From: Sediminibacillus halophilus
Lineage (GTDB): Bacteria; Bacillota; Bacilli; Bacillales; Amphibacillaceae
Direction: 5' to 3'
DNA length: 64,000 bases
Assembly (NCBI RefSeq): GCF_900103695.1
Contig: NZ_FNHF01000006.1
Coordinates: 173,603-237,602, forward strand
In this document: positions 18,061 to 27,342 of the stretch, one piece after another
Layout: each line of letters opens with the position of its first letter
Position numbering within the stretch: the stretch's first letter is position 1
Notes under the pieces: model-generated
Seen by the model: the letters and a program-made list of their open reading frames with translations, nothing else
Told to the model about the DNA's origin: nothing
The model's database searches: none
Translations under genes and position numbers: made by a program

Positions 18061-19014
18061 ATGGGACACAGTCATGATCATGGGCACGATCACACACATG
18101 GTGCAAATAAAAAAGCACTGTTAATCAGTTTTTTTATCACTTTCGGGTATATGGTGTTGGAAGCAATCGGCGGCTTTTTAACAAACAGCCTTGCCTTATT
18201 ATCGGATGCCGGCCATATGCTGAGTGATTCTGTTTCCCTCGGTGTGGGGGTGCTCGCTTTCGTTCTTGGTGAAAAAGTGGCCAATTACAGCAAAACATAT
18301 GGATATAAACGATTTGAAATTCTGGCAGCATTATTCAATGGGGTTACACTGTCGCTAATTGCTATCTATATCTTTTATGAAGCATACCAGCGTTTCCAAG
18401 ACCCGCCGGAGGTAGCTTCTACAGGGATGCTGGCGATCGGCACGGTTGGACTGATTGTTAACATTTTTGTTGCCTGGATTTTAATGAGAGGTGATACAGA
18501 AGAAAACCTGAATTTACGTGCAGCTTTTCTCCATGTAATCGGTGACTTGCTCGGATCGGTTGGAGCTATTATAGCTGCACTGCTTATCCTCTTCTTCAAT
18601 TGGGGATGGGCAGACCCACTGGCAAGTGTGATAGTCGCGGTCCTTGTATTGATAAGTGGTATTCGTGTTACCAAAGATGCATCCCACATCTTGATGGAAG
18701 GCACGCCAAAGAATGTCGAACTAAGTGATATCATCACTGTCATCGAAAACATTCCCGGCATTCACAGCATCCATGATCTTCATGTTTGGAGTATCACCAG
18801 CGGTCAGAATGCGTTATCCTGCCATGCTGTCGTTAATGACAACTTGTCAATCCATGACAGCCAAAAGCTGCTCCGTACGATTGAAGACCGGTTACAGCAC
18901 AAGGGAATCGGCCATGTCACCGTGCAAATGGAAAACGATGAACATCCTCACGATGATTCACTTATGTGTAAAGACAGCACACATTCCCATGTGGATCCTC
19001 ATGATGAGAACTAA
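18061..19014 (+). CDS. czcD: Cation diffusion facilitator, Zn/Co efflux
   Basis: 317-residue CDF transporter that exchanges cytoplasmic zinc or cobalt for protons. The N-terminus is His-rich (HSHDHGHDHTHG). Six membrane segments follow, with metal-site motifs LLSDAGHMLSDS in helix 2 and HVIGDLLGSVG in helix 5. A cytoplasmic domain from about 205 carries HDLHVWSITSGQNALSCHAVV. The C-terminal tail has more His/Cys residues. AAGGAGGA precedes the ATG. It is cotranscribed with czrA, which should derepress it when metal is high. Confidence 0.92.
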   Translation: MGHSHDHGHDHTHGANKKALLISFFITFGYMVLEAIGGFLTNSLALLSDAGHMLSDSVSLGVGVLAFVLGEKVANYSKTYGYKRFEILAALFNGVTLSLIAIYIFYEAYQRFQDPPEVASTGMLAIGTVGLIVNIFVAWILMRGDTEENLNLRAAFLHVIGDLLGSVGAIIAALLILFFNWGWADPLASVIVAVLVLISGIRVTKDASHILMEGTPKNVELSDIITVIENIPGIHSIHDLHVWSITSGQNALSCHAVVNDNLSIHDSQKLLRTIEDRLQHKGIGHVTVQMENDEHPHDDSLMCKDSTHSHVDPHDEN

Positions 19015-19058
19015 AATAGATGGTTTTTAAAAATACACGACTTTACGATAGGAAAAAA

Positions 19059-19093
19059 AGCGTCCGGACTGAAATCAGTCCGGACGCTTTTTT
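19059..19093. terminator. Bidirectional terminator, czcD / yhgE-like gene
   Basis: A 14-bp stem (agcgtccggactga / tcagtccggacgct) flanked by an A-run on the left and a T-run on the right, so it can work for both convergent transcripts. Confidence 0.9.
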
Positions 19094-19098
19094 GTGAA

Positions 19099-22000
19099 TT
19101 ACTGAGTCACTGCTTCTGTCTCAGCACCCTTACGGTAGTTCTTTGTTTTCAAAGTGAAAAATACGAGCAATCCCAATTGGGATACGATGAATATGCTGAT
19201 CAATACAATTAGATCTCCTGTAATCGATCCGCCTAATGAAATAGCGTGTCGATAAGCGTCGATTGAATACGTCATCGGCAAGTATGGATGGATAGCTTGG
19301 AAAAATCCATTAGATAGCTGGATAGGGAATGTTCCAGCTGAACCACCCAATTGCAGTGTCAGCAAAATCAACATAAAGAATCTACCCACATTGCCGAATG
19401 CCAAGGAGAAGAAGCTAATCAATGCCATAAAGGCAAATGATACAACGATTGAAATCAAGAACAATTCGGCTACACTGCGCGGTTCTAAGCCAAGTCCCCA
19501 AACCATGATTGCTGTCATGATGCCAGCCTGCAGGATGGAAACCAGCAACACGATAGAGTACTTGCTAATCCACCATGCGAAACCGGACGTTGGCACTGTA
19601 TGCGGCTTAAAGATCGGGAATAACAAGCAGAATATTACCGCTCCTACAAATAAAGCAACCGACATCATATAAGGCGCCAGGCCATATCCGTAATTCGGAA
19701 CGCTAGCCACCTCATCGTTCAACAATTTGGTTGGCGATGAAAACATTTCCGCATTGCCATCACCTGTATTGGTATTCTCTATATCGTCCGCACCTTCGCG
19801 CAACTTGTCGGCGAGTTCATCAGCTCCTCCGGCCAATTCGAAACTGCCATCTTCCAGTTGATTGGCTCCGGATTCCAATTCTTGCGATCCGCTAGCTAGA
19901 TCTGCCAGTCCACCGTTCAATGACTGTAACCCTGTACGCAGTTGTGGAAGCCCATCAGCAAGGCTGTTTGCACCATTCCTTAATTCCTGGCCGTTACTTG
20001 CTAATGTCTGTGATCCTGCCTGCAACTCACTGCCTTTCGCATCCAGCTGTTCAGAGCCATTCGACAACTCTCCACCCTGTTCAAGGAGCTGCTCCGATCC
20101 TTCCGTCAAATTATCCGACTGACGATCAAGCTCCTCGGCACCGGAGGCAAGCTCCTCTCCATTGTCATCAAGCTGTTGGGCACCAGCTTTTAAATCATCC
20201 GAACGGGAACTTAAATCACTGGCGCCAGATGCCAAGGAGTCGGCACCTTCCCTTAGCTGGCTGACACCTGCAGTGTAGCTTTCTACACCACTATTTAATT
20301 GTTCAGCCCCCGTTTGCAAATCCGAAGAACTTGAGGCAAGCTTGCCGCTGTTTGCTGCTAGTTCTTTCAATCCACCATTTAAGTCAGCGCTGCCCTCTTT
20401 AGCGTTTTGAAGTCCATTATTCAGACGTGTGACACCTCCCTGCAGTGTATCACTGTCAGTATCACCGACAACAACCTCCTCTAACTCCTCGTAACCTGTT
20501 GCAAGCTGTCTGATCCCTTCAACAGCACTCGGTTCCGTCTCGTTACCTTCCAGTTCGACAATCATCGCACCGATTGCTTGGGACAACTCATCCATCTTTT
20601 CATTCATGACATTAAACTGTTTGTTTATACCATCCACAATTGGCTGCATCGATTGTTCAGCCTGGGTATGTTGAATCTCCTCTTCTAACGTCTGTTTTTC
20701 GGTTTCTTCGAGATTCTTACTGTTTTCAATCGTTTCGATAATTTGTGCATCGTGCTTTGCTTTTAATTCATTTATCTGCTCAGTCAAATCATCGCCGGAC
20801 TGGCCGCTTCCAACCGCGTCCACCTGGCTTTGCAATTCCTTCAAGCCAGAAGTGATATCGTTCAACCCTTGAATCAATTCATCACTTTCTGAGGATACAC
20901 CCTGCAGTTTCCCGGCAAGTTGATCAACCTGTTCTTGTAATTCCTCACTGCCAGCAGCCAAATCATTTAGTCCGTCGTTCAATTCGCCACTTTTTCCCGC
21001 GGCTGTTTGAATTCCTGAATCCAATTGGCTGATACCTGGACTCAATTCCTGAATCCCCTCAGCCACTTGCTCACTGCCTTTTACCAGTTCTGAACTTTGG
21101 GATGCAAGTTCGTTTGCCCCCTGTGCTTGTTGTTCAAGCCCATTATCCAGTTCTCCAACACCGGATGTATATTGCTGCAACCCTTGATTCAGCGTGTCAA
21201 CGCCCGACGTGTATTGTTGCAGCCCATTGTTGAGTGTATCTACCCCTGACGTGTAATCGTTCAACCCGTCATCAAGCTTTCCAACCCCAGCCAAATATTG
21301 TTGAACACCTTGATTTAGACTGGACACTCCGTTTGTATAATCACCGATTCCGCCATTTAACGAACGAACGCCGGCAGTATATTCTTCCACTCCGCTGGCC
21401 AGTTCACTTGCTCCTTGTGCAGCTTGGCCGACATTGACCGCTATCTCTTCGGCTCCGTCTTCTGCCGAATTCAATCCATTTTCAAATGTCACAATGCTGT
21501 CGGAGAGTTTATTCAGGTTATCCCCAAGCTCTTGACTGCCATCCTTCATTTCGTTGGCTCCGTCCGCTCCTTCTGCCATTCCGTCGCCAATATCGTTCAA
21601 TTTCTCAAACATGGCATTCGCATATTCCTTGGTAACGGACTCCGCAATTTGTTTGTTGATATCCTCGGCTGCAGAAGCACTGATTTTTTCTGCGATAAAA
21701 TTTTGGCCACTATTTGTATAGTATTCCAAATTCATTTCACTCGGATCGTCGTCCAACACGGTAGACGCGTGCTGAGAAAAGTCCTGTGGAATGACGAGGA
21801 CCATGTAGTAATTGCCGCTTTCCAGACCATCCATTGCTGTCTGACGGTCGGTAAAATGCCAATCCAGACTGCCGTCATCCTTCAGCCTGTCTACCAGTTC
21901 CTCTCCCAGTTTCAATTTCTCCCCTTCAAATTCAGCTGCTACGTCTTCATTCGCCACAGCTACCGGTAGATCTTCAATACTTCCGTATGGATCCCACATC

Positions 22001-22113
22001 GCATCCAAAAAGACACCTGCATATAAAATCGGAATCATCAATAATCCGAATACAACAATCATTAGTTTCCTACTATGGAACAGATTCTTCCATTCCGCCT
22101 TTAACATTTTCAC
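19099..22113 (-). CDS. YhgE/Pip family protein with long 14-residue repeat region
   Basis: 1004-residue membrane protein of the YhgE/Pip group (phage infection protein; ABC-2-like). An N-terminal membrane helix (about 16-36) precedes a large extracytoplasmic part, and six or so helices follow after about residue 800. The middle is built from 14-residue units beginning with Gly (GVDTLNNGLQQYTS, GVDTLNQGLQQYTS, GVGELDNGLEQQAQ; later GSEQLDAKGSELQA). B. subtilis YhgE has about 775 residues, so this repeat region looks expanded. The GTG start overlaps the stop codon of the Rrf2 gene (GTGA), with GGAGG 8 bases upstream, so translation is coupled. Its cellular role is unclear. Relatives are phage receptors, and the related EsaA belongs to type VII secretion, but no other T7SS gene is here. 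Confidence 0.85.
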   Translation of the reverse strand: MKMLKAEWKNLFHSRKLMIVVFGLLMIPILYAGVFLDAMWDPYGSIEDLPVAVANEDVAAEFEGEKLKLGEELVDRLKDDGSLDWHFTDRQTAMDGLESGNYYMVLVIPQDFSQHASTVLDDDPSEMNLEYYTNSGQNFIAEKISASAAEDINKQIAESVTKEYANAMFEKLNDIGDGMAEGADGANEMKDGSQELGDNLNKLSDSIVTFENGLNSAEDGAEEIAVNVGQAAQGASELASGVEEYTAGVRSLNGGIGDYTNGVSSLNQGVQQYLAGVGKLDDGLNDYTSGVDTLNNGLQQYTSGVDTLNQGLQQYTSGVGELDNGLEQQAQGANELASQSSELVKGSEQVAEGIQELSPGISQLDSGIQTAAGKSGELNDGLNDLAAGSEELQEQVDQLAGKLQGVSSESDELIQGLNDITSGLKELQSQVDAVGSGQSGDDLTEQINELKAKHDAQIIETIENSKNLEETEKQTLEEEIQHTQAEQSMQPIVDGINKQFNVMNEKMDELSQAIGAMIVELEGNETEPSAVEGIRQLATGYEELEEVVVGDTDSDTLQGGVTRLNNGLQNAKEGSADLNGGLKELAANSGKLASSSSDLQTGAEQLNSGVESYTAGVSQLREGADSLASGASDLSSRSDDLKAGAQQLDDNGEELASGAEELDRQSDNLTEGSEQLLEQGGELSNGSEQLDAKGSELQAGSQTLASNGQELRNGANSLADGLPQLRTGLQSLNGGLADLASGSQELESGANQLEDGSFELAGGADELADKLREGADDIENTNTGDGNAEMFSSPTKLLNDEVASVPNYGYGLAPYMMSVALFVGAVIFCLLFPIFKPHTVPTSGFAWWISKYSIVLLVSILQAGIMTAIMVWGLGLEPRSVAELFLISIVVSFAFMALISFFSLAFGNVGRFFMLILLTLQLGGSAGTFPIQLSNGFFQAIHPYLPMTYSIDAYRHAISLGGSITGDLIVLISIFIVSQLGLLVFFTLKTKNYRKGAETEAVTQ

Positions 22114-22628
22114 TGCTCATTCCTCCAGTTGACGGATTGCAAGGCAAGAATGTCTTGTTTTCCCATTTCTTTATTCCAATCGACCAGACGAAAATCACTT
22201 GTCCCGATGGTTTGTTCCAAAATAGCTTCCAGTGTAACTGTCTGCAATGTTTTGCGATAGCTCATTTGCGCCTCTAAAAACACTTCGGTGAACAGTTCTT
22301 CCCCTTTAACAGCCAGTTCTGTCTCCGGGAACACACTTTGAATCAGACCATCTACTTGCAGGAATGGATCGGTTCCTTCGATCGCATCCAGTATATCCAG
22401 CATGGTAATTTGGTCTGCCGGCCTGGCCAGAGAAAAACCACCTTGATTGCCGGAAACGGAAGCAATTAATTGATTGACTACCAGCTTTCTCATGACTTTT
22501 TTCAAGTAGGATGGAGATACTTTAAGCCGGGCGCTGATTATATCGCTTTTCACCGGCTGTTCCTCGCTTTGAGTTGCCAATATCACCAGGATGCTCAACG
22601 CCTGCTCCACACCACTTTTAATTCTCAA
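22110..22628 (-). CDS. Rrf2 family transcriptional regulator
   Basis: 172-residue Rrf2-type winged helix (KSDIISARLKVSPSYLKKVMRKLVVNQLI, then GNQGGFSLARPADQITMLDILDAIEG). The three Cys that bind Fe-S clusters in IscR/NsrR are absent, so it senses something else. It appears to start at TTG (MRIKSGVEQAL), which matches family N-termini, with only a weak ribosome site. The last codons overlap the start of the YhgE-like gene, so it probably controls that operon. A palindrome overlapping its own promoter is the likely operator. Confidence 0.85.
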   Translation of the reverse strand: MRIKSGVEQALSILVILATQSEEQPVKSDIISARLKVSPSYLKKVMRKLVVNQLIASVSGNQGGFSLARPADQITMLDILDAIEGTDPFLQVDGLIQSVFPETELAVKGEELFTEVFLEAQMSYRKTLQTVTLEAILEQTIGTSDFRLVDWNKEMGKQDILALQSVNWRNEQ

Positions 22629-22656
22629 TGGAACACACTTCTTTCTTTATGGTTTT

Positions 22657-22695
22657 TTATTATCCATAATGGACAATAAATGTCTACAAAGAATC
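22657..22695 (-). promoter_or_regulatory. Rrf2-yhgE promoter with palindromic operator
   Basis: Arms ttattatccat and atggacaataa (22657-22679) form an 11-bp inverted repeat with one mismatch around a single central base. On the minus strand a possible -10 GATAAT lies inside it, with TAGACA 16 bases upstream as a candidate -35. Autorepression is inferred. Confidence 0.65.
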
Positions 22696-22935
22696 ATACT
22701 CTTGTTGGCGTTAAAAAACAAGTGTTCAGCTTCAAGTGGATTTGGTCATCTGAAGGAAAAATTACCTCAACTACGTTATTTCGAATTGACAATTCCTATC
22801 TACCAGAGGGTTCCTTTTCGCATTTCTCTATCTTTACCTAATGAAGTTGGTGTTCAACTCTCCATCTTCTCCTTTTATCCTCACCTCGACGAAACTTCCC
22901 AACCTCCCCATCTTCTTCTGGTTTAACATAAAAAA
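22696..22935. other. Gene-free stretch
   Basis: I see no supported gene between the Rrf2 promoter and the terminator of the FUSC gene. Open frames here are short and lack ribosome sites. Confidence 0.5.
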
Positions 22936-22962
22936 ACAGAGACCTTTCATTCAGGTCTCTGT
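22936..22962 (-). terminator. Terminator of the FUSC gene
   Basis: acagagacct / aggtctctgt stem directly after the stop codon, with a T8 run on the minus strand. Confidence 0.85.
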
Positions 22963-25143
22963 CTACTTTTCCTTTTTCTCTGCTCCCATTTCTGTGCTTA
23001 ATAGGACAATGGATTGATTGATGCGCCAAATGTAATAAAGGTGGTGGATAATATCGCCATGCCCCTTCCTCCTGCTTGGTGACAGACGTTCAATCCGTAC
23101 CCGTTCTGAATCAAGTGGATAAACTTCGGCTTGACTGTCACCGCCCTTCATCAATTCTTTGAGGGTTTGGATATTGTGATTTAGTTTCCATTCCATCTTT
23201 TGGAAATCTTCCTCAAGCTCCTTGGGATATCGAAAATTTTTCTGATACGAAGAAGCAATCAAATGCTTCGCATAATAATTGACTGCGGTAAAAACTGTCA
23301 CCCATCGTAACAGGTTGGCATTGTTGAATGCACCGGGCCGCTGCAGCAGGGATTGCGCTTCATCCCTTACCGCTTGTAATTTCTGATCCAAATTGAAAGC
23401 ACTGTCAGTAAAGCTCTTGACATCGACCTCCTCGCTGAATCTTTTCACATAGTCCGTCACAAATGGCCGTAATTCATCAAGATATTCTTCAAACGATTCG
23501 GCAACCTTGTCCTTTGTTTTCTTTGGAAAAATCACGGCAGATACAATAAGGGCAATCAGCGCACCGGCAATCGTATCGATCACCCTGGCTCCCATTAGAT
23601 GCAGGCTGATACCACCCAGCAAAACGTCATATAGGAAGGCAATCAACATGGTGATGAATAAACTCATCAAAGTATAGGATACGGAAAATAGATAAAACGC
23701 CAAAAATACAACGAGAAACAACAATGTCACTTCTAGTACAGCATGGCCCGAAACAAGTTTCGCCAGAAAAAAGCCGATTACTGCCCCGATGACCGTGCCG
23801 AGTGAACGTTGAAATCCTTTGATGTAGGTCCTTCCGACAGACGCTGTACCAAGCTGGACAATGAATGCGGTGAGCAGTACCCAGTAAGGCTGGACAGGAG
23901 ATATCAGGTAACCCGTGATAATAGCCAGCGTTCCTGTTACAAGTGATTGAATCGCTTTCCTTGTGGAAGGCTCCATTCCTTCTGTTTTTGCCTGGTCATC
24001 GTTCTCTTCTGATTCGTCATCCTCTTGGTCTTCCTTATCCATGCTACGTCTTTTTTTCTGTTTCAGCGACAATTGAATAGCCGCTGCCCCTTCAATCACA
24101 TGATTAGCGATTGATTCGATCCGTCTGATTAAATATATCCATCCAGCAGGCCTGGACTCAGTATCCAGTAACTCAGCCAGCATTAAACGGATCGCTTGCA
24201 AAGCCCGCTCTGCCTCTTGCAGATTTTTCTCTTCATAATCCTGGGCCAGCACTTCTGCATCACGAAGCGATGCAACAATCCAGACGATCAGTTGGCGGAT
24301 TTCGACAGCTTCCAACGCATCCGCTCGCTTAAGACGCTGAATCGAATCAGACAGGGTTTCGGTCAGCATTGCCGTGTCAAATACATACAACCTTAGTTGC
24401 GATGCTTTCAATCCCGGCCAGACATCCTCGACATCCTGCGCATTTAAATCTTCGGAAACGTTACGTGCATACTCACTCAGCTTTGCTACGTTTTTTTCCA
24501 GGCTTTTCATCCGCTTCTCACTGGCTTGATCGTCCTCAATGATGCGGATCAAAATGTTGAAAGTCAGGTTGGCCTGAATGTGAAAGGACCGCATACTCCT
24601 CTTTAATACCTGTGCGGAATCCCTGAAAATAATAAAGTTGTAAAGATAGGCATACGTGACGCCGATTGCAATACTTAAATAAAACCAAGGAAATTGTGCA
24701 GGCGATAATTTTAAAAAGGAAGAAAAGTAGACTGTCATAAAACCGACCATGCCTAACGAAAAATAACGGCTTCCAAACTTAGAAAAGTAAAAAGCACTGA
24801 AAATGATCACAATCATTAAGGTGCCTACGAAATAGGCATTGTTTGCCAGCAGGCTCCCCAGCGATATTCCGACAGCCCCTGACGCTCCCAACAAGAGTGT
24901 TGTCATCTTTTTTTGTTGTTTCGTATCATCCATCACCGTCATAATTCCAAGCATACCTAAAATACCAGCAACAAGGGCGGGGGTGAACAATCCATTTCCG
25001 CTTGCATGCAAGATAAACAGCATGGTGAACACCGAAGAAATCAGGCTAATTGTCGCTTTTCCGGCCTGCTGGAACCTTTTTCTCCCTGGATCCGAAGCCA
25101 GCAGCCTGCCAAGCCAGTGATGTTTTATATGTATTTGCTTCAT
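22963..25143 (-). CDS. FUSC / aromatic acid exporter-like membrane protein
   Basis: 726-residue protein with two blocks of about six membrane helices (about 30-175 and 400-540), each followed by a cytoplasmic helical domain. This is the repeat architecture of FUSC (fusaric acid resistance / YccS-type) proteins. The first soluble part (185-385) ends in a Lys-rich then Asp/Glu-rich linker. GFQRSLGTVIGAVIGFFLAKLVSG in the second half matches the FUSC core. Presumably a proton-driven exporter of aromatic acids or other toxic compounds. AAAGGA lies 13 bases before the ATG, rather far. No neighbouring regulator on this strand. Confidence 0.75.
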   Translation of the reverse strand: MKQIHIKHHWLGRLLASDPGRKRFQQAGKATISLISSVFTMLFILHASGNGLFTPALVAGILGMLGIMTVMDDTKQQKKMTTLLLGASGAVGISLGSLLANNAYFVGTLMIVIIFSAFYFSKFGSRYFSLGMVGFMTVYFSSFLKLSPAQFPWFYLSIAIGVTYAYLYNFIIFRDSAQVLKRSMRSFHIQANLTFNILIRIIEDDQASEKRMKSLEKNVAKLSEYARNVSEDLNAQDVEDVWPGLKASQLRLYVFDTAMLTETLSDSIQRLKRADALEAVEIRQLIVWIVASLRDAEVLAQDYEEKNLQEAERALQAIRLMLAELLDTESRPAGWIYLIRRIESIANHVIEGAAAIQLSLKQKKRRSMDKEDQEDDESEENDDQAKTEGMEPSTRKAIQSLVTGTLAIITGYLISPVQPYWVLLTAFIVQLGTASVGRTYIKGFQRSLGTVIGAVIGFFLAKLVSGHAVLEVTLLFLVVFLAFYLFSVSYTLMSLFITMLIAFLYDVLLGGISLHLMGARVIDTIAGALIALIVSAVIFPKKTKDKVAESFEEYLDELRPFVTDYVKRFSEEVDVKSFTDSAFNLDQKLQAVRDEAQSLLQRPGAFNNANLLRWVTVFTAVNYYAKHLIASSYQKNFRYPKELEEDFQKMEWKLNHNIQTLKELMKGGDSQAEVYPLDSERVRIERLSPSRRKGHGDIIHHLYYIWRINQSIVLLSTEMGAEKKEK

Positions 25144-25262
25144 GGAAACAATCCGTCCTTTTTTCTGCTAAGTTCATCTTATCCGTTAATCTTTGATATC
25201 TTTTCTATTCCCTTATGTTAAGTTGCCTACCCGTTCATTTCAACTTTTTGCTCCTGACAGCG

Positions 25263-25537
25263 ATGGTAAATGGCGTGGAGCGAATGAACAGGAAGAAAAA
25301 AACCTTTATTTTACTTGAATTAGGTTGTACCGGTCTTCTTTTGACGGAGCTGTAAGATTTATTGCCGTCTATCAAGACCCTCTTGGTCAAGCTTTTTCTT
25401 TATCTGGCTGCCTGATGTTATCTGCTTATATTCGTTACACAGAAAGAAGGCTGGAAGTTGGAAAAGGAGCAAGATTACTGAGTAAAACTGCATTCATTTT
25501 ACTATTTTTGCTGCTTGCCGTTTGGTTAAATTTTTAA
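25263..25537 (+). pseudogene. Small membrane protein gene, probably frameshifted
   Basis: From ATG at 25263 (or 25284) the frame encodes RKKKTFILLELGCTGLLLTEL and stops at 25355. A second frame, continuing from the same point, encodes RFIAVYQDPLGQAFSLSG... with two hydrophobic segments and ends LLAVWLNF at 25537. One extra base near 25353 would join them into a protein of about 90 residues. This could be a real mutation or a sequencing error. No family recognised. Confidence 0.4.
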
Positions 25538-25554
25538 TCCACACGAATTATTGC

Positions 25555-25592
25555 AAAAAAAAATAGGGATTGAAGTATCAATCCCTGTTTTT
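25555..25592. terminator. Bidirectional terminator
   Basis: agggattga (25565-25573) / tcaatccct (25578-25586), with an A-rich run on the left and a T-run on the right. It serves the DUF1648 gene on the minus strand. Confidence 0.85.
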
Positions 25593-26700
25593 AGACGCCC
25601 AGCAGCCACGGAATCGCAATCGCAAGTAAAATGATCACGGCCAACGCTGTCCAGGCAAGCGGGCGGGCAAAGTTGATTGTCCAGCCTACCCCGAATCGTT
25701 TTTCAAGAAATAGTGCGGGGTCCTCCCGGTTAAAGTAAAATTGACCGAGCTTCCAATGTCTGTCGTCATCACGATCAATGGTACGGCCATGCTTGTCTGT
25801 ACCTGTCTTTATCCTGCTTCCCCCTTGCCCGGTGTTAAATGCGAGAACAATTGCTCCTGCTACCATCGCTCCTGATAACAACAACGGAACAATCGTCAAT
25901 AGTTGGGTGTTTACCGGAAAAATGAAGGAAATTTGTGTAAAGGCAAACAACAACGTTAAAGCCGTCCCTGAAACAATAATATAACCTGACCAGCGCCTGC
26001 GAAAACGGATGTTTTGTTCCATTGATTTTTCAGGATTAGCTGCGTTAAGCTGTTGTTTCGCTTTGGCGATCATCGTATTGAGGAATAAAAACAGGCTGGT
26101 TAAATAGATTTGCATGATTGGCATCATCAACACGGAACGGTAGGTTTTATCCGCCCAGTTCGTCACTTCTCCAGAAAAATTATACTGCATCGGAATCCGT
26201 TCAGGAATTTGCTCATAAAAGGAAACAGTCAGCAGCAAGGTTAAAAATGAGAGCAAGTAAGGAACTGTGAACCACCAATTCGACAATGTCACTTTCTTCT
26301 GTTCAAAGTGGAGGTCTACGGTCACCTGCTGGCGTCTTTGCTCTGTCCATTTGTTTTCTGCCTTGAGTTTTTTCATTTTATTGTGGAAAACCAGATAGAC
26401 CAGAAAAGAAACAACCGAATAGCCAACAAGCCCGCAGGCAATGGCTAAACTTATTTGTTCTTCCCCTTCGAGTGGCTGAATTAAAGCGAAGCTTACAGCC
26501 ATAACTAGGATACTAATAATTCCAGTTGCATAGACATAAGACCGTCGCATTTTTTTTAATCTTGGATTGTGATAAATATCCTCCGGAATATAGACACCAA
26601 AGCTTTCTGTCTTTCTCGTTAAATAAGGTGTAAACATAACTACAATAAAAACCGGAAGTAAACAGACCAAAAAAATGCCGGCAATAATCAAAGCATCCAT
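25591..26700 (-). CDS. DUF1648 / DUF5808 membrane protein (SdpI-related)
   Basis: 369-residue membrane protein with about eight helices. The DUF1648 segment is visible in the middle (FYEQIPERIPMQYNFSGEVTNWADKTYRSVLMMPIMQIYL). A DUF5808-like motif near the end reads DDDRHWKLGQFYFNREDPALFLEKRFGVGWTINFARP. DUF1648 is also part of SdpI, an immunity/signalling membrane protein, but no toxin gene is here. Its ATG overlaps the TAA stop of the upstream GntR gene, so the pair is translationally coupled. Confidence 0.75.
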   Translation of the reverse strand: MDALIIAGIFLVCLLPVFIVVMFTPYLTRKTESFGVYIPEDIYHNPRLKKMRRSYVYATGIISILVMAVSFALIQPLEGEEQISLAIACGLVGYSVVSFLVYLVFHNKMKKLKAENKWTEQRRQQVTVDLHFEQKKVTLSNWWFTVPYLLSFLTLLLTVSFYEQIPERIPMQYNFSGEVTNWADKTYRSVLMMPIMQIYLTSLFLFLNTMIAKAKQQLNAANPEKSMEQNIRFRRRWSGYIIVSGTALTLLFAFTQISFIFPVNTQLLTIVPLLLSGAMVAGAIVLAFNTGQGGSRIKTGTDKHGRTIDRDDDRHWKLGQFYFNREDPALFLEKRFGVGWTINFARPLAWTALAVIILLAIAIPWLLGV

Positions 26701-27092
26701 TAACCCTCATCCCCTTCTTCTGTTAGTTGGTGAAATAATTGTCGGCAAAAGGAAGTAAACTCCACTTCCGTCATCCCTCTGCATGCGGATTCTGCAATTA
26801 GCGGTCGAAGCAAACGGGTTAGCTTTTCCTCATACTCCCCGTCCGCTGACGGTATTTCCGGATTGATCACCACGCCTTTTTGCCGATGAATTAATATAAA
26901 TCCTTCTTGTTTTAACTGCTGATAAGCTTTGTTCACGGTGTGCAAGTTGATCCCTAAATCGGCTGCGAATATACGGACAGACGGTAGACCATCTCCTGGT
27001 TTAAGCTCCTTTCTGGCGATTCGGATCATAATTTGGTTTTTCAGCTGTTCATAAATTGGCTCATTGGCCTGTAAATCGATGTTAATCAACAC
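26700..27092 (-). CDS. GntR family regulator, YtrA subfamily
   Basis: 130-residue short GntR regulator. The N-terminal winged helix is typical (PIYEQLKNQIMIRIARKELKPGDGLPSVRIFAADLGINLHTVNKAYQQLKQEGFI). The C-terminal part is only about 50 residues, as in YtrA-type proteins that repress membrane-protein operons in response to envelope-active compounds. It overlaps the DUF1648 gene it probably controls. A 43-bp perfect inverted repeat lies 20 bases upstream of its start and is the likely operator. Confidence 0.88.
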   Translation of the reverse strand: MLINIDLQANEPIYEQLKNQIMIRIARKELKPGDGLPSVRIFAADLGINLHTVNKAYQQLKQEGFILIHRQKGVVINPEIPSADGEYEEKLTRLLRPLIAESACRGMTEVEFTSFCRQLFHQLTEEGDEG

Positions 27093-27111
27093 AACTGATT
27101 CACTTCTCCTT

Positions 27112-27154
27112 CATGTGTTAACTGTTATATTTAAAGTATAACAGTTAACACATG
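27112..27154. promoter_or_regulatory. Perfect 18-bp-arm inverted repeat, probable GntR operator
   Basis: catgtgttaactgttata (27112-27129) and its exact complement tataacagttaacacatg (27137-27154) flank a 7-base spacer tttaaag. It lies just upstream of the GntR start and inside the expected promoter. Far longer than chance would give. Confidence 0.8.
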
Positions 27155-27342
27155 AGAATTCCACTATTATTTGACCTATTTTAAAAAGGCGCTGTATCCG
27201 GATAAAAGATGTAAAAAGCGTTTCAAAGAAACTTTCTTTGCCAAGTTGCTGTAAAGTGACCAAGGAATGCGAAGTACTCAGCAAAGGGTTGTTTGCAGTC
27301 ATTCATTCCAAATAAATTTCAATCACCGATTATAGAAAAGTA

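Noticed and set aside
21120..21420. CRISPR array
   Set aside because: The 42-bp periodicity comes from the protein repeats of the YhgE-like gene; there are no constant repeats with unique spacers.
19099..22113. EsaA of a type VII secretion system
   Set aside because: The YhgE/Pip family is related, but no EsxA, EssB or EssC-like gene lies nearby and the operon partner is an Rrf2 regulator.
19391..22277. Long plus-strand frames opposite the YhgE-like gene
   Set aside because: They mirror the repetitive minus-strand coding sequence, are Cys- or Ser-rich and have no ribosome sites.
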